From Bacteroidia bacterium (GTDB lineage: Bacteria; Bacteroidota; Bacteroidia; AKYH767-A; OLB10): DNA of 55,527 nucleotides. Positions 43,073-51,349 of the stretch are shown here, piece after piece (within the stretch, counting starts at the first letter, position 1; every line of letters begins with the position of its first letter). The position numbers and the translations under genes were made by a program. The stretch lies in NCBI GenBank assembly GCA_016788065.1, contig JAEUTI010000080.1, forward strand, positions 1 through 55,527, in the 5' to 3' direction. The notes under the pieces were generated by a model. That model was not told the DNA's origin. It searched no databases and was given only the letters and a program-made list of their open reading frames with translations.

Positions 43073-43124
43073 TGGCTAAAGGATAACGAAATAATCAGTG
43101 GGCAGTTTGATTTATTATCCGGAT

Positions 43125-43157
43125 CAAAATTATACAGGCTTGGCCTGCAGGTCACAA
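43125..43157 (-). promoter_or_regulatory. Possible promoter of the lipoprotein gene
   Basis: Minus strand TTG (43157-43155), 22-base spacer, then TAATTTTG (43132-43125). Fits the phylum consensus with a long spacer. Confidence 0.4.
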
Positions 43158-43205
43158 TCCCTTTAACATACTTATTCACAATCGAATGTTGATTTGTTAA
43201 TAACT

Positions 43206-43234
43206 AAAAAAGGCGGCTCGTTGGAGCCGCCTTT
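43206..43234 (-). terminator. Terminator of the 43253 surface-protein gene
   Basis: GGCGGCTC (43212-43219), loop GTTG and GAGCCGCC (43224-43231) form a perfect 8-bp GC-rich stem, extended by flanking A/T pairs, with a T-run on the minus strand. Confidence 0.92.
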
Positions 43235-43252
43235 CGTTGCTATGACAAGGTT

Positions 43253-46048
43253 TTAGCGTTCTATGACAAATCTTTTTCTGGCTGTTCCTTTATCAGAAAT
43301 CAGTTCCAGCATATAAACTCCTTCAGCAAACTGACGGGTCGATACTACATATGAACTCAAAGCGTTTCCGTTTAATGATTCCTTATAAATCATTCTGCCT
43401 GTTATATCAGAAATTTGCAACGTATTATAAATATTGCGGGAATCGTTATTTGAAATATTAAGTGCATCACTCACAGGGTTAGGGTAAATGGCGATACTGT
43501 TTTCCGGAATTTCATTAACACCTATAAAGGTAACATTGAAAACAGGGGAGAGTGTTGTGCATCCATTTACAGTTACAGCAACAGTGTAATTTCCAGTTTG
43601 TGTAATTACCAGATTTTGTCCGGTTTCACCAACTAATATTACACCATTCAACAACCATTGGTTTCCGGATGGTGCTGATGAAGTAAGAGTGTTGAAATTT
43701 TGGGTGATGGTAGGAATAGAAGGGAAAGGGGTTACTACAACGGTAGCAGGAATTCTGTTACTGCGACATCCTTCTGAAACTTTCCAGTCATACATCCATA
43801 AATAAGCAACACCGGTTTGAGGATTAGGATTGAAATAACCAGTGATGCTCATTGGTCCTCCAACAACAGTGTATGGATAAGCCGCTCCCGTAGTGTTTTG
43901 CTGACACTGAACACTGCCTGCTGCAATTTCGAGTCTGTAACCTGTTCCAACCGGAACTGAGAACCCAAGATTAATAGCAACTTTACCGGTGAAAGCTGTA
44001 ACAGCTTGTGTATGGGTTGCCAATATTGTTCCTCCGGCTGTTTGGCGTAAATTAATGGTTATGTTTCCAGTTTGCGTCGGATAAACATGCACTACATCTA
44101 ACGTGATTGGTCTGATTACATCGAATGACAGACCTGCATCTGTACTTGTTGTCTGCGATTGGTTACCAATTGCAGATGTAACCGGGCCAATGGAATATTG
44201 GGTGCCGGCAAATGCTTCAGCATAAACAGTTGTTGTTGTCGATGCAGTAAATGTATAACTTCCTCCACTGTTGATAGCACTGCCTCCGCTAGCATTCGCA
44301 TACCAGGTGATATTACCTTGACTTGTAGCAGTGAGTGTAACATTTCCACCACCACAAATAGAATCGCCGGTAGTTACCGGATCAGTGATGGAAAGAACTA
44401 CAATATCAAGGATGTTCGAGCTGTCGGGTGGACAACTGCCACTGCTTACATAGGCACGGTAGGTAGTATTGACAATAGGAGCTACATTATAAGTAGCAGT
44501 ATTAAAGCCAACCCCGGTTTCGTCGATCCAATTCGATCCATCAAAACGTTGCCATTGAATGTCACCTGTTGAACCGGTTAATAAAAGATCGGTGTCTTTA
44601 CCGAGACAAATTGAATCCTGAGCAGTACTTGCGATTCCCGGTACAGTAGGAGCTCCAACTGAAATAGTAACAGTGTCAACATTCGAACACACACCATCAT
44701 CTCCAATAACTACATAAGTGGTTGTTACCAGAGGAGTGCAGGTTACTGTTGCACCGGTAGTGCTACTTAATCCGGTTGCCGGAGACCAGGTGTATGCATA
44801 TCCACCATTTGCACTTGTTGCAGTAAAAGTAGCTGAACCGGAGAGGCATAGATCTGTTGCGGATGCATTTATTGTAATAGGGTCAGATGGATTAATGGTT
44901 ACAGAAACTGGAACACGTGGACTGTTGCAGCCAAAACCTGTGAATGGGAGTACCAAACCTGCATTTGTAGTTCCAATACTTAACGTGGTGATTGCGAAAT
45001 CAGCACTGTTGTTATTGTCGGTGCTTACAACTCTGCTAACACCTGTAGTTGCAATGGCAGAAGAAATATCTACACCATCACCCGTCCAGATAGTTCCGGG
45101 GGAAACAGGGACACCAAGAATTGATGGATTCATAGCAGCTATATTTGCAGCAGGCCAGTTAAGGGGTACAAAATCCATTACATTATTCTGGTCATCAAGA
45201 ATCAGAGCCCATCCTGTAAAAGTTGGAAAGGCACCCGGATTCCAGAGCATATTACTTCCCCAATAATTAGTCGCAGTTGTTAAATCTGTCCAGGTCAAAA
45301 TTCCACCGGCAGGAATGATTCCTGATAACACCTGAACATTGGCATTAACGAGATTTATATCTGTGTAGCTATTATTGATTGCCACTTTCCAGCCAGTTAC
45401 ATCTACAGGCACAGGGGAAACGTTTTGAATTTCCAGATAATCGTTATTTCCAAGATCAAATTCCATGATTTGCATTTCGCTGGCATTTCCACCACCACCT
45501 AACACATTATCGCCAAGCCAAAGCGTTGTGGTTGCGGGAATAAATGCAGTGGTATTTGAACCTGTTGCAATTGGTGAGCCACCTGTTGGATCGGTAAACC
45601 ATTCTAAAGTTCCGGAGCCTGTTCCGGTAAGATTTACAATCCCGGGACCACATCGGGTCACGGCATTTCCGGTTGGAACCGGTATTACACCAACAGTTAT
45701 TAATACTTCATTAGAGGTATCGGGTGGACAAGCTGTTTGTGTCACAATTGCCCTGAAATTTGTAGTGGCCAAAAGGGAAACTGAATAAGTGTCGGTAGTT
45801 GCTCCAGCACCGGTTTCATCAACCCAGTTAGTTCCATCAAAACTTTGCCATTGAAAAGTGTTTCCGGTATAACCTGTCAGAGTTAATGTGGTTGGACTAA
45901 GATAACAAGTTGAATCAGCCGAAGCAGATGCCAATCCTGCATCTGAACATCCTAATGTCGACTGACCATAAGAATTAAAAGTTGCCAGGGTTAATAAACC
46001 GGCGGCAAAACTTTTAAGAGTTAAGAAGTTACGTAAATTTTTATTCAT
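43253..46048 (-). CDS. Surface protein with Ig-like repeats, lamin-tail domain and T9SS type A sorting domain
   Basis: 931 residues with a signal peptide (about 1-28). Two units with 'WQSFDGTNWVDETG' and 'WQRFDGSNWIDETG' mark Ig-like repeats, about residues 40-115 and 505-570. Between them lies a lamin-tail-like domain ('MQIMEFDLGNNDYLEIQNVSPVPVDVTGWKV', about 205-330). Several 'Ig/SprB-like' stretches with 'CSNVDTVTISVGAP' follow. The last 80 residues ('ENSIAIYPNPVSDALNISNN ... LQISDITGRMIYKESLNG ... GVYMLELISDKG') are a type A sorting domain. The protein should be exported by the type IX system. Ligands unknown. A strong terminator follows. Confidence 0.88.
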   Translation of the reverse strand: MNKNLRNFLTLKSFAAGLLTLATFNSYGQSTLGCSDAGLASASADSTCYLSPTTLTLTGYTGNTFQWQSFDGTNWVDETGAGATTDTYSVSLLATTNFRAIVTQTACPPDTSNEVLITVGVIPVPTGNAVTRCGPGIVNLTGTGSGTLEWFTDPTGGSPIATGSNTTAFIPATTTLWLGDNVLGGGGNASEMQIMEFDLGNNDYLEIQNVSPVPVDVTGWKVAINNSYTDINLVNANVQVLSGIIPAGGILTWTDLTTATNYWGSNMLWNPGAFPTFTGWALILDDQNNVMDFVPLNWPAANIAAMNPSILGVPVSPGTIWTGDGVDISSAIATTGVSRVVSTDNNNSADFAITTLSIGTTNAGLVLPFTGFGCNSPRVPVSVTINPSDPITINASATDLCLSGSATFTATSANGGYAYTWSPATGLSSTTGATVTCTPLVTTTYVVIGDDGVCSNVDTVTISVGAPTVPGIASTAQDSICLGKDTDLLLTGSTGDIQWQRFDGSNWIDETGVGFNTATYNVAPIVNTTYRAYVSSGSCPPDSSNILDIVVLSITDPVTTGDSICGGGNVTLTATSQGNITWYANASGGSAINSGGSYTFTASTTTTVYAEAFAGTQYSIGPVTSAIGNQSQTTSTDAGLSFDVIRPITLDVVHVYPTQTGNITINLRQTAGGTILATHTQAVTAFTGKVAINLGFSVPVGTGYRLEIAAGSVQCQQNTTGAAYPYTVVGGPMSITGYFNPNPQTGVAYLWMYDWKVSEGCRSNRIPATVVVTPFPSIPTITQNFNTLTSSAPSGNQWLLNGVILVGETGQNLVITQTGNYTVAVTVNGCTTLSPVFNVTFIGVNEIPENSIAIYPNPVSDALNISNNDSRNIYNTLQISDITGRMIYKESLNGNALSSYVVSTRQFAEGVYMLELISDKGTARKRFVIER

Positions 46049-46374
46049 TTTAATGGTTTTGATAAGTTCAATTGAAGCCTTAAAAATAGCTATTTTTTCT
46101 CAATCATCAGTTGCAAAGCCACTGCTTGTAGCTTGACAAGGTCCTTTGTATGTTTACTTAAATATGCTATGTTATTGATAGTTAGTATGTTGGTAATGCT
46201 TTAATTGATTTTGTATGAGAATTCCCATAATATATTTTCTTGCATCCTCCTTTTTAAAATGGTGGTAAATGCAGTAGACTTGTAATTGAACTGTAAAACA
46301 AGTTCGCATTATCATGTAGTTCGGCATTTATTGCCGGATTTTCTCTAAATTTGAGATTCATTTAAACCCTTGCT
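46049..46374. other. Intergenic region between divergent surface-protein genes
   Basis: 326 bases, AT-rich. The only site seen is a possible -7 element TAAATTTG at 46346-46353, 22 bases before the start of the 46375 gene. No ORF of coding character, no tRNA and no clear inverted repeat were seen. Confidence 0.5.
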
Positions 46375-48708
46375 ATGAAAAAAATTGTATTCACTTTATT
46401 AATGACATTAGTGGCATTTATCGCTGATGCTCAAATTCAAAACCTTCAAAAACTGGGACAACTCAGCTTTCCAACCACCTGTGCGGGGGTATGGCATTAT
46501 TCTGATGGTTCAGGTAATGAGTATGCATTAATTGGAAACGGGAACGGAACAGTTATCGTTGACGTTACGGTACCAACTAATCCCGTAGTTTTATTTACAG
46601 TACCCGGAGCAACCAGTCTTTGGAGAGAAATCAAAGTCTACGGTCATTATGCCTATTCCGGAACTGAAGGAGGTGGAGGGATCACCATTATCGATTTAAG
46701 CAATCTTCCGGCATCCTATACATCAAAAATTTATGATGGTGATGGTGCCATCGCTGGTCAATTAAGTTCATCTCACACTGTTCAGGTTTTTGGCGAATAC
46801 CTCTATATTTTTGGTTCTAATATTGGAGTAGGAGGGGCAGTTATTTGTGATCTTGCTGATCCATGGAATCCGACTTATGTGGGTTTGTATGATGATAATT
46901 ACATTCATGATGGATATGTTTTGAATGATACTTTGTATGGTGCAGAAATTTATGCAGGTCAATTCAGTGTTGTTGACGTAACAGATAAATCAAATCCGGT
47001 ACTTTTTGCAACTCAACCAACACCCGGGGCATTTAATCACAATACCTGGTTCTCTGATAATTTACAATACCTATACACTACTGATGAATTACCAAATACT
47101 CCTGTAGGTGTGTTTGATGTTTCTGATATCACCAACATTGAATTGGTTGCAACCTATTATAATGATAGTCTTCCTAGCGAAGAGGTACATAACGTAAGGG
47201 TTTTCAATGATTATGTAATTGCTCCTTCATATGGAAGTCAATTAGTTATTATTGATGGAGCCCGTCCCGAAAACCTCATTGAAATCGCTCGTTATGGTAC
47301 CGGTGGATATCTATGTTGGGATGCTTCTCCATATTTGCCATCTGGAAATATCATTGCTTCCGATATGGACGGTGAATTTTATGTATTTGCTCCATACTAT
47401 GTTAGGGCTTGTTATCTGGAAGGTAATGTAACTGATTTAAATACCGGACTTGCCATTGATGGTGCTCAGGTAAAAATTATGGCTACCACAGCACAAACTG
47501 CTTCCAAATTGAATGGTGACTATAAAACAGGTTATCCTACACCCGGTACCTTTGATGTTGAATTTTCTAAAAACGGTTATATCACCAAAGTTATAAATGG
47601 TGTTGTGCTTTCTTCAGGCATTCTTACAACGTTGGATGTGCAATTAGAATCATTCTCTGCTGTTGGACAAGTAATTGATGCCGTTACATCGCTACCAGTC
47701 CCATTTGCAAAAGTGAGGGCGCTTAGTGGAGCCAATGATATCACTATTACTGCAGATGCTTCCGGTGAATTTACATTAAACACTATTTCTCCCGGAACAT
47801 ATGAATTTACCGCTGCTCTGTGGGGATACCGTTCAGGTTGTATAACTGCAACAATAGGAGCTCCCGGAACTGTAATCATTCCAATTACCCCCGGCATTTA
47901 TGACGATTTCACATTTGATTTCGGATGGACAGTATCAGGAAATGCTACCGGTGGAATTTGGGCATGGGGTGAGCCGGTTGGAACTGTTTTCACAACAACA
48001 CAGGCTAATCCTGATGTTGATGCATCTACAGATTGCGCCAACAGAGCTTTTGTTACCGGAAATGCAGGAGGCAGCGTTAATAATGATGATGTTGATGATG
48101 GCACTACCATTTTAACATCACCGGTATTTGATCTTTCTTCTTACACAAATCCATACCTGAATTATGAAAGATGGTTCTTTGAACAATTCTCAGCAAATCC
48201 TGCTGCGAACGATACCATGGTAATAAGCATCTATAATGGCAATGCAACGGAAGTGGTTGAATTAGTTACAGGTCCTTCATCTACTAATTCCAGCTGGGTT
48301 CCAGTAAGCAAACGAATACTTGATTTTCTTTCTCTTTCAGCAACAATGCAAGTTTCCATTGCAATTAGTGATAAATTTGGTTCTGGAAATCCGCTGGAAG
48401 GTGCATTCGATCACTTCAGTATTTCCGAAGGACCATTATCTATTAGTGAAGTCACTTCAGGAAGTAATTTTGTGATTGCTCCGAATCCGGTGACTGATAA
48501 ATTTGAAATATATTTTAATTCGGAAAATAATTTCGAATATCAGCATGTTGTGATATCTGATGTCACAGGCAGGGAGATTTTTAAAGCTGCTGTGAATGGC
48601 AACGAACCAATGGTTATTTCAACCATAGACTGGAATAAAGGAGTTTATTTTGTAACGATGCTTACCAAAACAGGAGCAATTAGCTCTTCGAAGTTGGTGA
48701 AATATTAA
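46375..48708 (+). CDS. Choice-of-anchor B family protein with carboxypeptidase-regulatory-like domains and T9SS type A sorting domain
   Basis: 777 residues. Signal peptide (KKIVFTLLMTLVAFIADAQ). Residues about 20-345 are the choice-of-anchor B/LVIVD-type beta-propeller repeats ('SGTEGGGGITIIDLSNLP', 'FSVVDVTDKSNPVLFATQP', 'SYGSQLVIIDGARPENLIE'). Two carboxypeptidase-regulatory-like domains follow ('YLEGNVTDLNTGLAIDGAQVKIMATT', 'AVGQVIDAVTSLPVPFAKVRALSG'). A galactose-binding-like segment (about 510-680) comes next. The final 80 residues ('NFVIAPNPVTDKFEIYFNSEN ... VVISDVTGREIFKAAVNG') are the sorting domain. Cell-surface location by the type IX system is likely; ligand unknown. Confidence 0.9.
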   Translation: MKKIVFTLLMTLVAFIADAQIQNLQKLGQLSFPTTCAGVWHYSDGSGNEYALIGNGNGTVIVDVTVPTNPVVLFTVPGATSLWREIKVYGHYAYSGTEGGGGITIIDLSNLPASYTSKIYDGDGAIAGQLSSSHTVQVFGEYLYIFGSNIGVGGAVICDLADPWNPTYVGLYDDNYIHDGYVLNDTLYGAEIYAGQFSVVDVTDKSNPVLFATQPTPGAFNHNTWFSDNLQYLYTTDELPNTPVGVFDVSDITNIELVATYYNDSLPSEEVHNVRVFNDYVIAPSYGSQLVIIDGARPENLIEIARYGTGGYLCWDASPYLPSGNIIASDMDGEFYVFAPYYVRACYLEGNVTDLNTGLAIDGAQVKIMATTAQTASKLNGDYKTGYPTPGTFDVEFSKNGYITKVINGVVLSSGILTTLDVQLESFSAVGQVIDAVTSLPVPFAKVRALSGANDITITADASGEFTLNTISPGTYEFTAALWGYRSGCITATIGAPGTVIIPITPGIYDDFTFDFGWTVSGNATGGIWAWGEPVGTVFTTTQANPDVDASTDCANRAFVTGNAGGSVNNDDVDDGTTILTSPVFDLSSYTNPYLNYERWFFEQFSANPAANDTMVISIYNGNATEVVELVTGPSSTNSSWVPVSKRILDFLSLSATMQVSIAISDKFGSGNPLEGAFDHFSISEGPLSISEVTSGSNFVIAPNPVTDKFEIYFNSENNFEYQHVVISDVTGREIFKAAVNGNEPMVISTIDWNKGVYFVTMLTKTGAISSSKLVKY

Positions 48709-48731
48709 ACTTTAAAAAAAACAAAGTTATA

Positions 48732-48764
48732 ATGCACGGGTAACTATTTTGGTTACCCGTGCAT
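48732..48764. terminator. 13-bp perfect hairpin overlapping the end of the 48753 gene
   Basis: ATGCACGGGTAAC (48732-48744) and GTTACCCGTGCAT (48752-48764) are exact reverse complements with a 7-base loop. It lies 23 bases after the plus-strand stop and includes the last codons and stop of the minus-strand gene. T-runs are weak (TTTTC on the plus strand). It probably stops the converging transcripts. Confidence 0.7.
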
Positions 48765-49403
48765 GTTTTCGGATGAAATTACCTGAGAAGGCACTTTGCT
48801 GTTTACTGTTGCAATCATAGATGCTGCTACTTTTTTCACATGAATTGCTTTGTATTTCTTTAGCGGACCAATGAACATAAAGGATAAAACCTGCATCAGA
48901 TTTTTCATTACATACTCGCCCGTGCGTTGTTCTTTGCGATCTCCCAACAGCATGGAAGGTCTGAAAAAATAGGTGTACTTTATCTTTTTTGAATTTATTG
49001 CAGTCTCCATTTCACCTTTTGTTTTTAGGTAAAAATTAGAACTGGAAGGATCGGCACCAATAGAGGATATTACTGCAATTACCGGAATTCCATTTTCAGC
49101 CGCAATTTCTGCAATTTGAACTGGGAATTCATAGTCGACTTTTCGGAATGCGGCCTGAGATCCGGCAACTTTTATAGTAGTGCCCAGACAAATATAAACT
49201 TCATCACCATGAATTTCATTTTTATGAGCACTGATATCATCGAGGTTGCTGATGATATCTTTAATTTTAGGATGATTTTCTTTGACAGGTTTTCGGATGA
49301 AACGTATGATTTTATCATAGCGGTCATCGAGTACCAAAAAATCCAGTAAATAACTTCCTGTCAGACCGGTTGAACCAAAGATGATCGCAGTTTTTCCACT
49401 CAT
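48753..49403 (-). CDS. NAD(P)-binding oxidoreductase, HTATIP2/TIP30-like SDR
   Basis: 216 residues. The N-terminal 'KTAIIFGSTGLTGSYLLDFLV' is a glycine-rich dinucleotide-binding Rossmann motif (GxTGxxG type). 'VYICLGTTIKVAGSQAAFRKVDYEFPVQIAEIAAENGI' and 'YLKTKGEMETAINSKKIKYTYFFRPSMLLGDR' match the atypical short-chain dehydrogenase group that includes HTATIP2. The catalytic-type YxxxK is seen as Y-L-K-T-K. Substrate unknown. Start codon ATG at 49403. Close behind the sigma-factor membrane-protein gene (3 bases), so it may be the third gene of that transcript. Confidence 0.87.
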   Translation of the reverse strand: MSGKTAIIFGSTGLTGSYLLDFLVLDDRYDKIIRFIRKPVKENHPKIKDIISNLDDISAHKNEIHGDEVYICLGTTIKVAGSQAAFRKVDYEFPVQIAEIAAENGIPVIAVISSIGADPSSSNFYLKTKGEMETAINSKKIKYTYFFRPSMLLGDRKEQRTGEYVMKNLMQVLSFMFIGPLKKYKAIHVKKVAASMIATVNSKVPSQVISSENMHG

Positions 49404-49406
49404 GAT

Positions 49407-49805
49407 TTAGGTAGTCCTCAATTTACTTTGGCGATATATTGAGTCGAGATAAACCAGTATAAAGACTGTGCATGTTGCAAGAGAGATTAGCATCAAAGCA
49501 GAACTTTCGAATAAATTACTTATAGTTCTTATGCTTTCATGGAGTGTGTTATCAATTTGTTGAGCAACCGGAATTTCAGGTACATTTCCAGAGCCTGATA
49601 CTACCAGGTACAAAATTCCTATAACCAAAAAAGAAATGAAATACCATCCGTTTTTAGAAATTACGGGCTCATATTTTACGGGTTGAGCAGCAATGCCAAG
49701 TTTGCTCATGATGTCATCCGTAAAATTAGCGGAAGGCTTCTCCAGCATATTAGCTGATATGATGTTCCGTAATGGATCCTGGTTATTGTTCGTTTTCCTT
49801 TTCAT
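49407..49805 (-). CDS. Small two-helix membrane protein, likely anti-sigma factor partner of the ECF sigma
   Basis: 132 residues from the ATG at 49805 (TTG 9 bases upstream rejected). The N-terminal 45 residues are soluble ('LEKPSANFTDDIMSKLGI', a pattern seen at the start of Bacteroidota anti-sigma-like proteins). Two transmembrane helices follow (about 53-73 and 104-123) with a short outside loop. It starts 21 bases after the sigma-factor stop. I infer an anti-sigma role from position and topology; no zinc-finger HxxxCxxC is visible, so the assignment is not proven. Confidence 0.65.
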   Translation of the reverse strand: MKRKTNNNQDPLRNIISANMLEKPSANFTDDIMSKLGIAAQPVKYEPVISKNGWYFISFLVIGILYLVVSGSGNVPEIPVAQQIDNTLHESIRTISNLFESSALMLISLATCTVFILVYLDSIYRQSKLRTT

Positions 49806-49826
49806 GATTTTCAAAATTAAGAAAAT

Positions 49827-50405
49827 TTATAATATGGTTTGCAACTCATCTTTTAATGTCATTGTGAGTTGTTCCTGAAGTTTTTTTCGTGATCTGAACA
49901 ATTTAACCTTAACATTGGATGAGGATAATCCCGTGATAGCAGCTATTTCATCAACCGGTTGATCATCCATATAATATAAAGTGATCAGTAATTGCTCATC
50001 TTCAGGAAGTGAATTTATAGCCTGAAGAACGTATTTTTGACGGTCTTTGGTGCTGAAATTATCATGAAACGATAACTCAGCTTGGTCGGGCGTTTCGACA
50101 AAATATTCGTCGTCGACTGATTGGCTAAAAAGACTCTTTTTCCGGGTTTTAGAGATAGCCAGATTATAGACTATTCTAAACAGCCACGTGGTAAATTTTG
50201 AATCACCTTTAAATCCAGGCAGTGCATGAAAAACCTTTATGAAGGCATCCTGTGCTACCTCTTCAGCATCCTCCCGGTTCCCGGTAATTCTAAATGCTAT
50301 ATTAAAGGCCATGGTCTTGTGTTTATTGATAAGGTTCGCAAATGCTGCATTATCAGCATGTTGCAAAATCCTTTCAATATAAAAAGAGTCTTCTTTATAG
50401 GCCAT
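49827..50405 (-). CDS. RNA polymerase sigma factor, ECF (sigma-70 family)
   Basis: 192 residues. Region 2 (about 15-85) has 'FANLINKHKTMAFNIAFRITGNREDAEEVAQDAFIKVFHAL' and 'FTTWLFRIVYNLAISKTRKK'. Region 4 (about 130-180) has 'NSLPEDEQLLITLYYMDDQPVDEIAAITGLSSSNVKVKLFRSRKKL'. It therefore recognises -35/-10 type promoters with core RNA polymerase. The intergenic region upstream carries two matching back-to-back elements facing this gene and the divergent DUF6249 gene, suggesting autoregulation. The ATG is at 50405; the predicted -10 ends only 5 bases upstream, so the message may be leaderless. Confidence 0.93.
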   Translation of the reverse strand: MAYKEDSFYIERILQHADNAAFANLINKHKTMAFNIAFRITGNREDAEEVAQDAFIKVFHALPGFKGDSKFTTWLFRIVYNLAISKTRKKSLFSQSVDDEYFVETPDQAELSFHDNFSTKDRQKYVLQAINSLPEDEQLLITLYYMDDQPVDEIAAITGLSSSNVKVKLFRSRKKLQEQLTMTLKDELQTIL

Positions 50406-50410
50406 GATTT

Positions 50411-50440
50411 TGAGACGCTTCCGACTGTTGACTGGTTACA
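50411..50440 (-). promoter_or_regulatory. Candidate ECF promoter for the sigma-factor gene
   Basis: Minus strand: TGTAAC (50440-50435), 18-base spacer, GTCTCA (50416-50411). It mirrors the plus-strand promoter at 50461-50490 with identical spacing, and the two -35 elements sit in a perfect 11-bp inverted repeat. The pattern suggests recognition by the encoded sigma factor; this is inference. Confidence 0.6.
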
Positions 50441-50467
50441 AAATAAAAAAGAATAAATTTTGTAACC
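50434..50467. repeat. Perfect 11-bp inverted repeat containing two divergent -35 elements
   Basis: GGTTACAAAAT (50434-50444) and ATTTTGTAACC (50457-50467) are exact reverse complements, with a 12-base A-rich spacer. The outer parts are TGTAACC facing outwards on each strand. Confidence 0.85.
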
Positions 50468-50490
50468 GACTCGCCTGTCATGTTGTCTTA
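50461..50490 (+). promoter_or_regulatory. Candidate ECF promoter for the DUF6249 gene
   Basis: Plus strand: TGTAAC (50461-50466), 18-base spacer, GTCTTA (50485-50490). The start codon at 50531 is about 40 bases downstream. Matches the mirror promoter of the sigma gene in both elements and spacing. Confidence 0.6.
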
Positions 50491-50530
50491 TCCGAAAAGT
50501 AACAATAAATAACATTAAAAAACAGCAATC

Positions 50531-50869
50531 ATGGAAAATAACGAAATTCTAATCCCCATTACTTTCTTCCTGAGTTTATTTGGAGTACTGTATGTTTATT
50601 TTAATACCCGGCATAAAGAACGTATGTCGATGATCGAGAAAGGAGCTGATGCGACACTCTTCCAATCGAAAAAGGGTCCTTCTAATGCAAGTATGAGGTT
50701 CGGTATGTTTTTAATCGGAATTGCTCTGGGCATTTTAACCGGTAACATTCTGACAGAAACAACCTCTTTACAGGAAGAAGTATCTTATTTTTCAATGATC
50801 TTCCTTTTTGGCGGAATGAGTCTGGTATCTTACTATATGTTCATAGAACGTAAAAAAAGTAGTAACTGA
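50531..50869 (+). CDS. DUF6249 membrane protein, divergent from the ECF sigma gene
   Basis: 112 residues with three predicted transmembrane helices (about 6-24, 57-75, 85-103). 'TRHKERMSMIEKGADATLF' after the first helix is characteristic of DUF6249 proteins. In Bacteroidota this gene is commonly found beside ECF sigma factor genes; the shared promoter architecture here suggests it is a direct target. Molecular function unknown. Confidence 0.87.
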   Translation: MENNEILIPITFFLSLFGVLYVYFNTRHKERMSMIEKGADATLFQSKKGPSNASMRFGMFLIGIALGILTGNILTETTSLQEEVSYFSMIFLFGGMSLVSYYMFIERKKSSN

Positions 50870-50878
50870 TAATTTTGT

Positions 50879-50925
50879 GAGAATACTCCTGAATCAAAAT
50901 TTACAGGAGTATTCTCGATTTTTTT
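50879..50925 (+). terminator. Terminator after the DUF6249 gene
   Basis: GAGAATACTCCTG (50879-50891) pairs with CAGGAGTATTCTC (50904-50916), a perfect 13-bp stem with a 12-base loop, followed by an 8-base T-run. Confidence 0.93.
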
Positions 50926-50938
50926 GTGAAGAAGATCC

Positions 50939-50946
50939 TATATTTG
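50939..50946 (+). promoter_or_regulatory. -7 element of the DMT-family gene
   Basis: TATATTTG fits TAnnTTTG and lies 21 bases before the ATG at 50968; it starts after the preceding terminator. Confidence 0.45.
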
Positions 50947-50967
50947 ACGATGTAAAATTATGGATCT

Positions 50968-51342
50968 ATGTTAAAAGGAATTTCTTCAATTACATTATTG
51001 ATAATTGCCAACTGTTTCATGACATTGGCCTGGTACGGACACCTCCAGTTTTATAAAATTCCCTGGCTGGCTAAGATGGGTATTTTCGGAGTAATTTTGA
51101 TCAGTTGGGGCATTGCTTTGTTCGAGTACTTTTTCCAGGTTCCTGCCAATAGAATTGGATACACCGATAATGGCGGCCCATTTAATTTATTTGAATTGAA
51201 ATTAATTCAGGAAGTTGTCTCCTTACTAGTCTTTACACTCTTTGCAGTATTTGTATTTAAAACCGATAAGCTTGCCTGGAATCACCTGGTGGGATTCGGT
51301 TTTGTAGTTCTGGCGGTGTTTTTTGTATTCAAGAAATGGTAA
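50968..51342 (+). CDS. DMT-superfamily small membrane protein (DUF486)
   Basis: 124 residues with four predicted transmembrane helices. 'IANCFMTLAWYGHLQF' (helix 1) and 'LISWGIALFEYFFQVPANRIGY' are hallmarks of DUF486, a short drug/metabolite-transporter-like family. 'PFNLFELKLIQEVVSLLVFTLFAVF' forms helix 3. Function of the family is not established. Own -7 promoter element upstream. Ends 7 bases from the convergent T9SS gene. Confidence 0.92.
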   Translation: MLKGISSITLLIIANCFMTLAWYGHLQFYKIPWLAKMGIFGVILISWGIALFEYFFQVPANRIGYTDNGGPFNLFELKLIQEVVSLLVFTLFAVFVFKTDKLAWNHLVGFGFVVLAVFFVFKKW

Positions 51343-51349
51343 TAAGAAA

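Noticed and set aside
44718..45266. 182-residue ORF on the plus strand
   Set aside because: It lies entirely antisense to the 931-residue surface protein, whose repetitive Thr/Val-rich codons leave the other strand open; no domain is visible.
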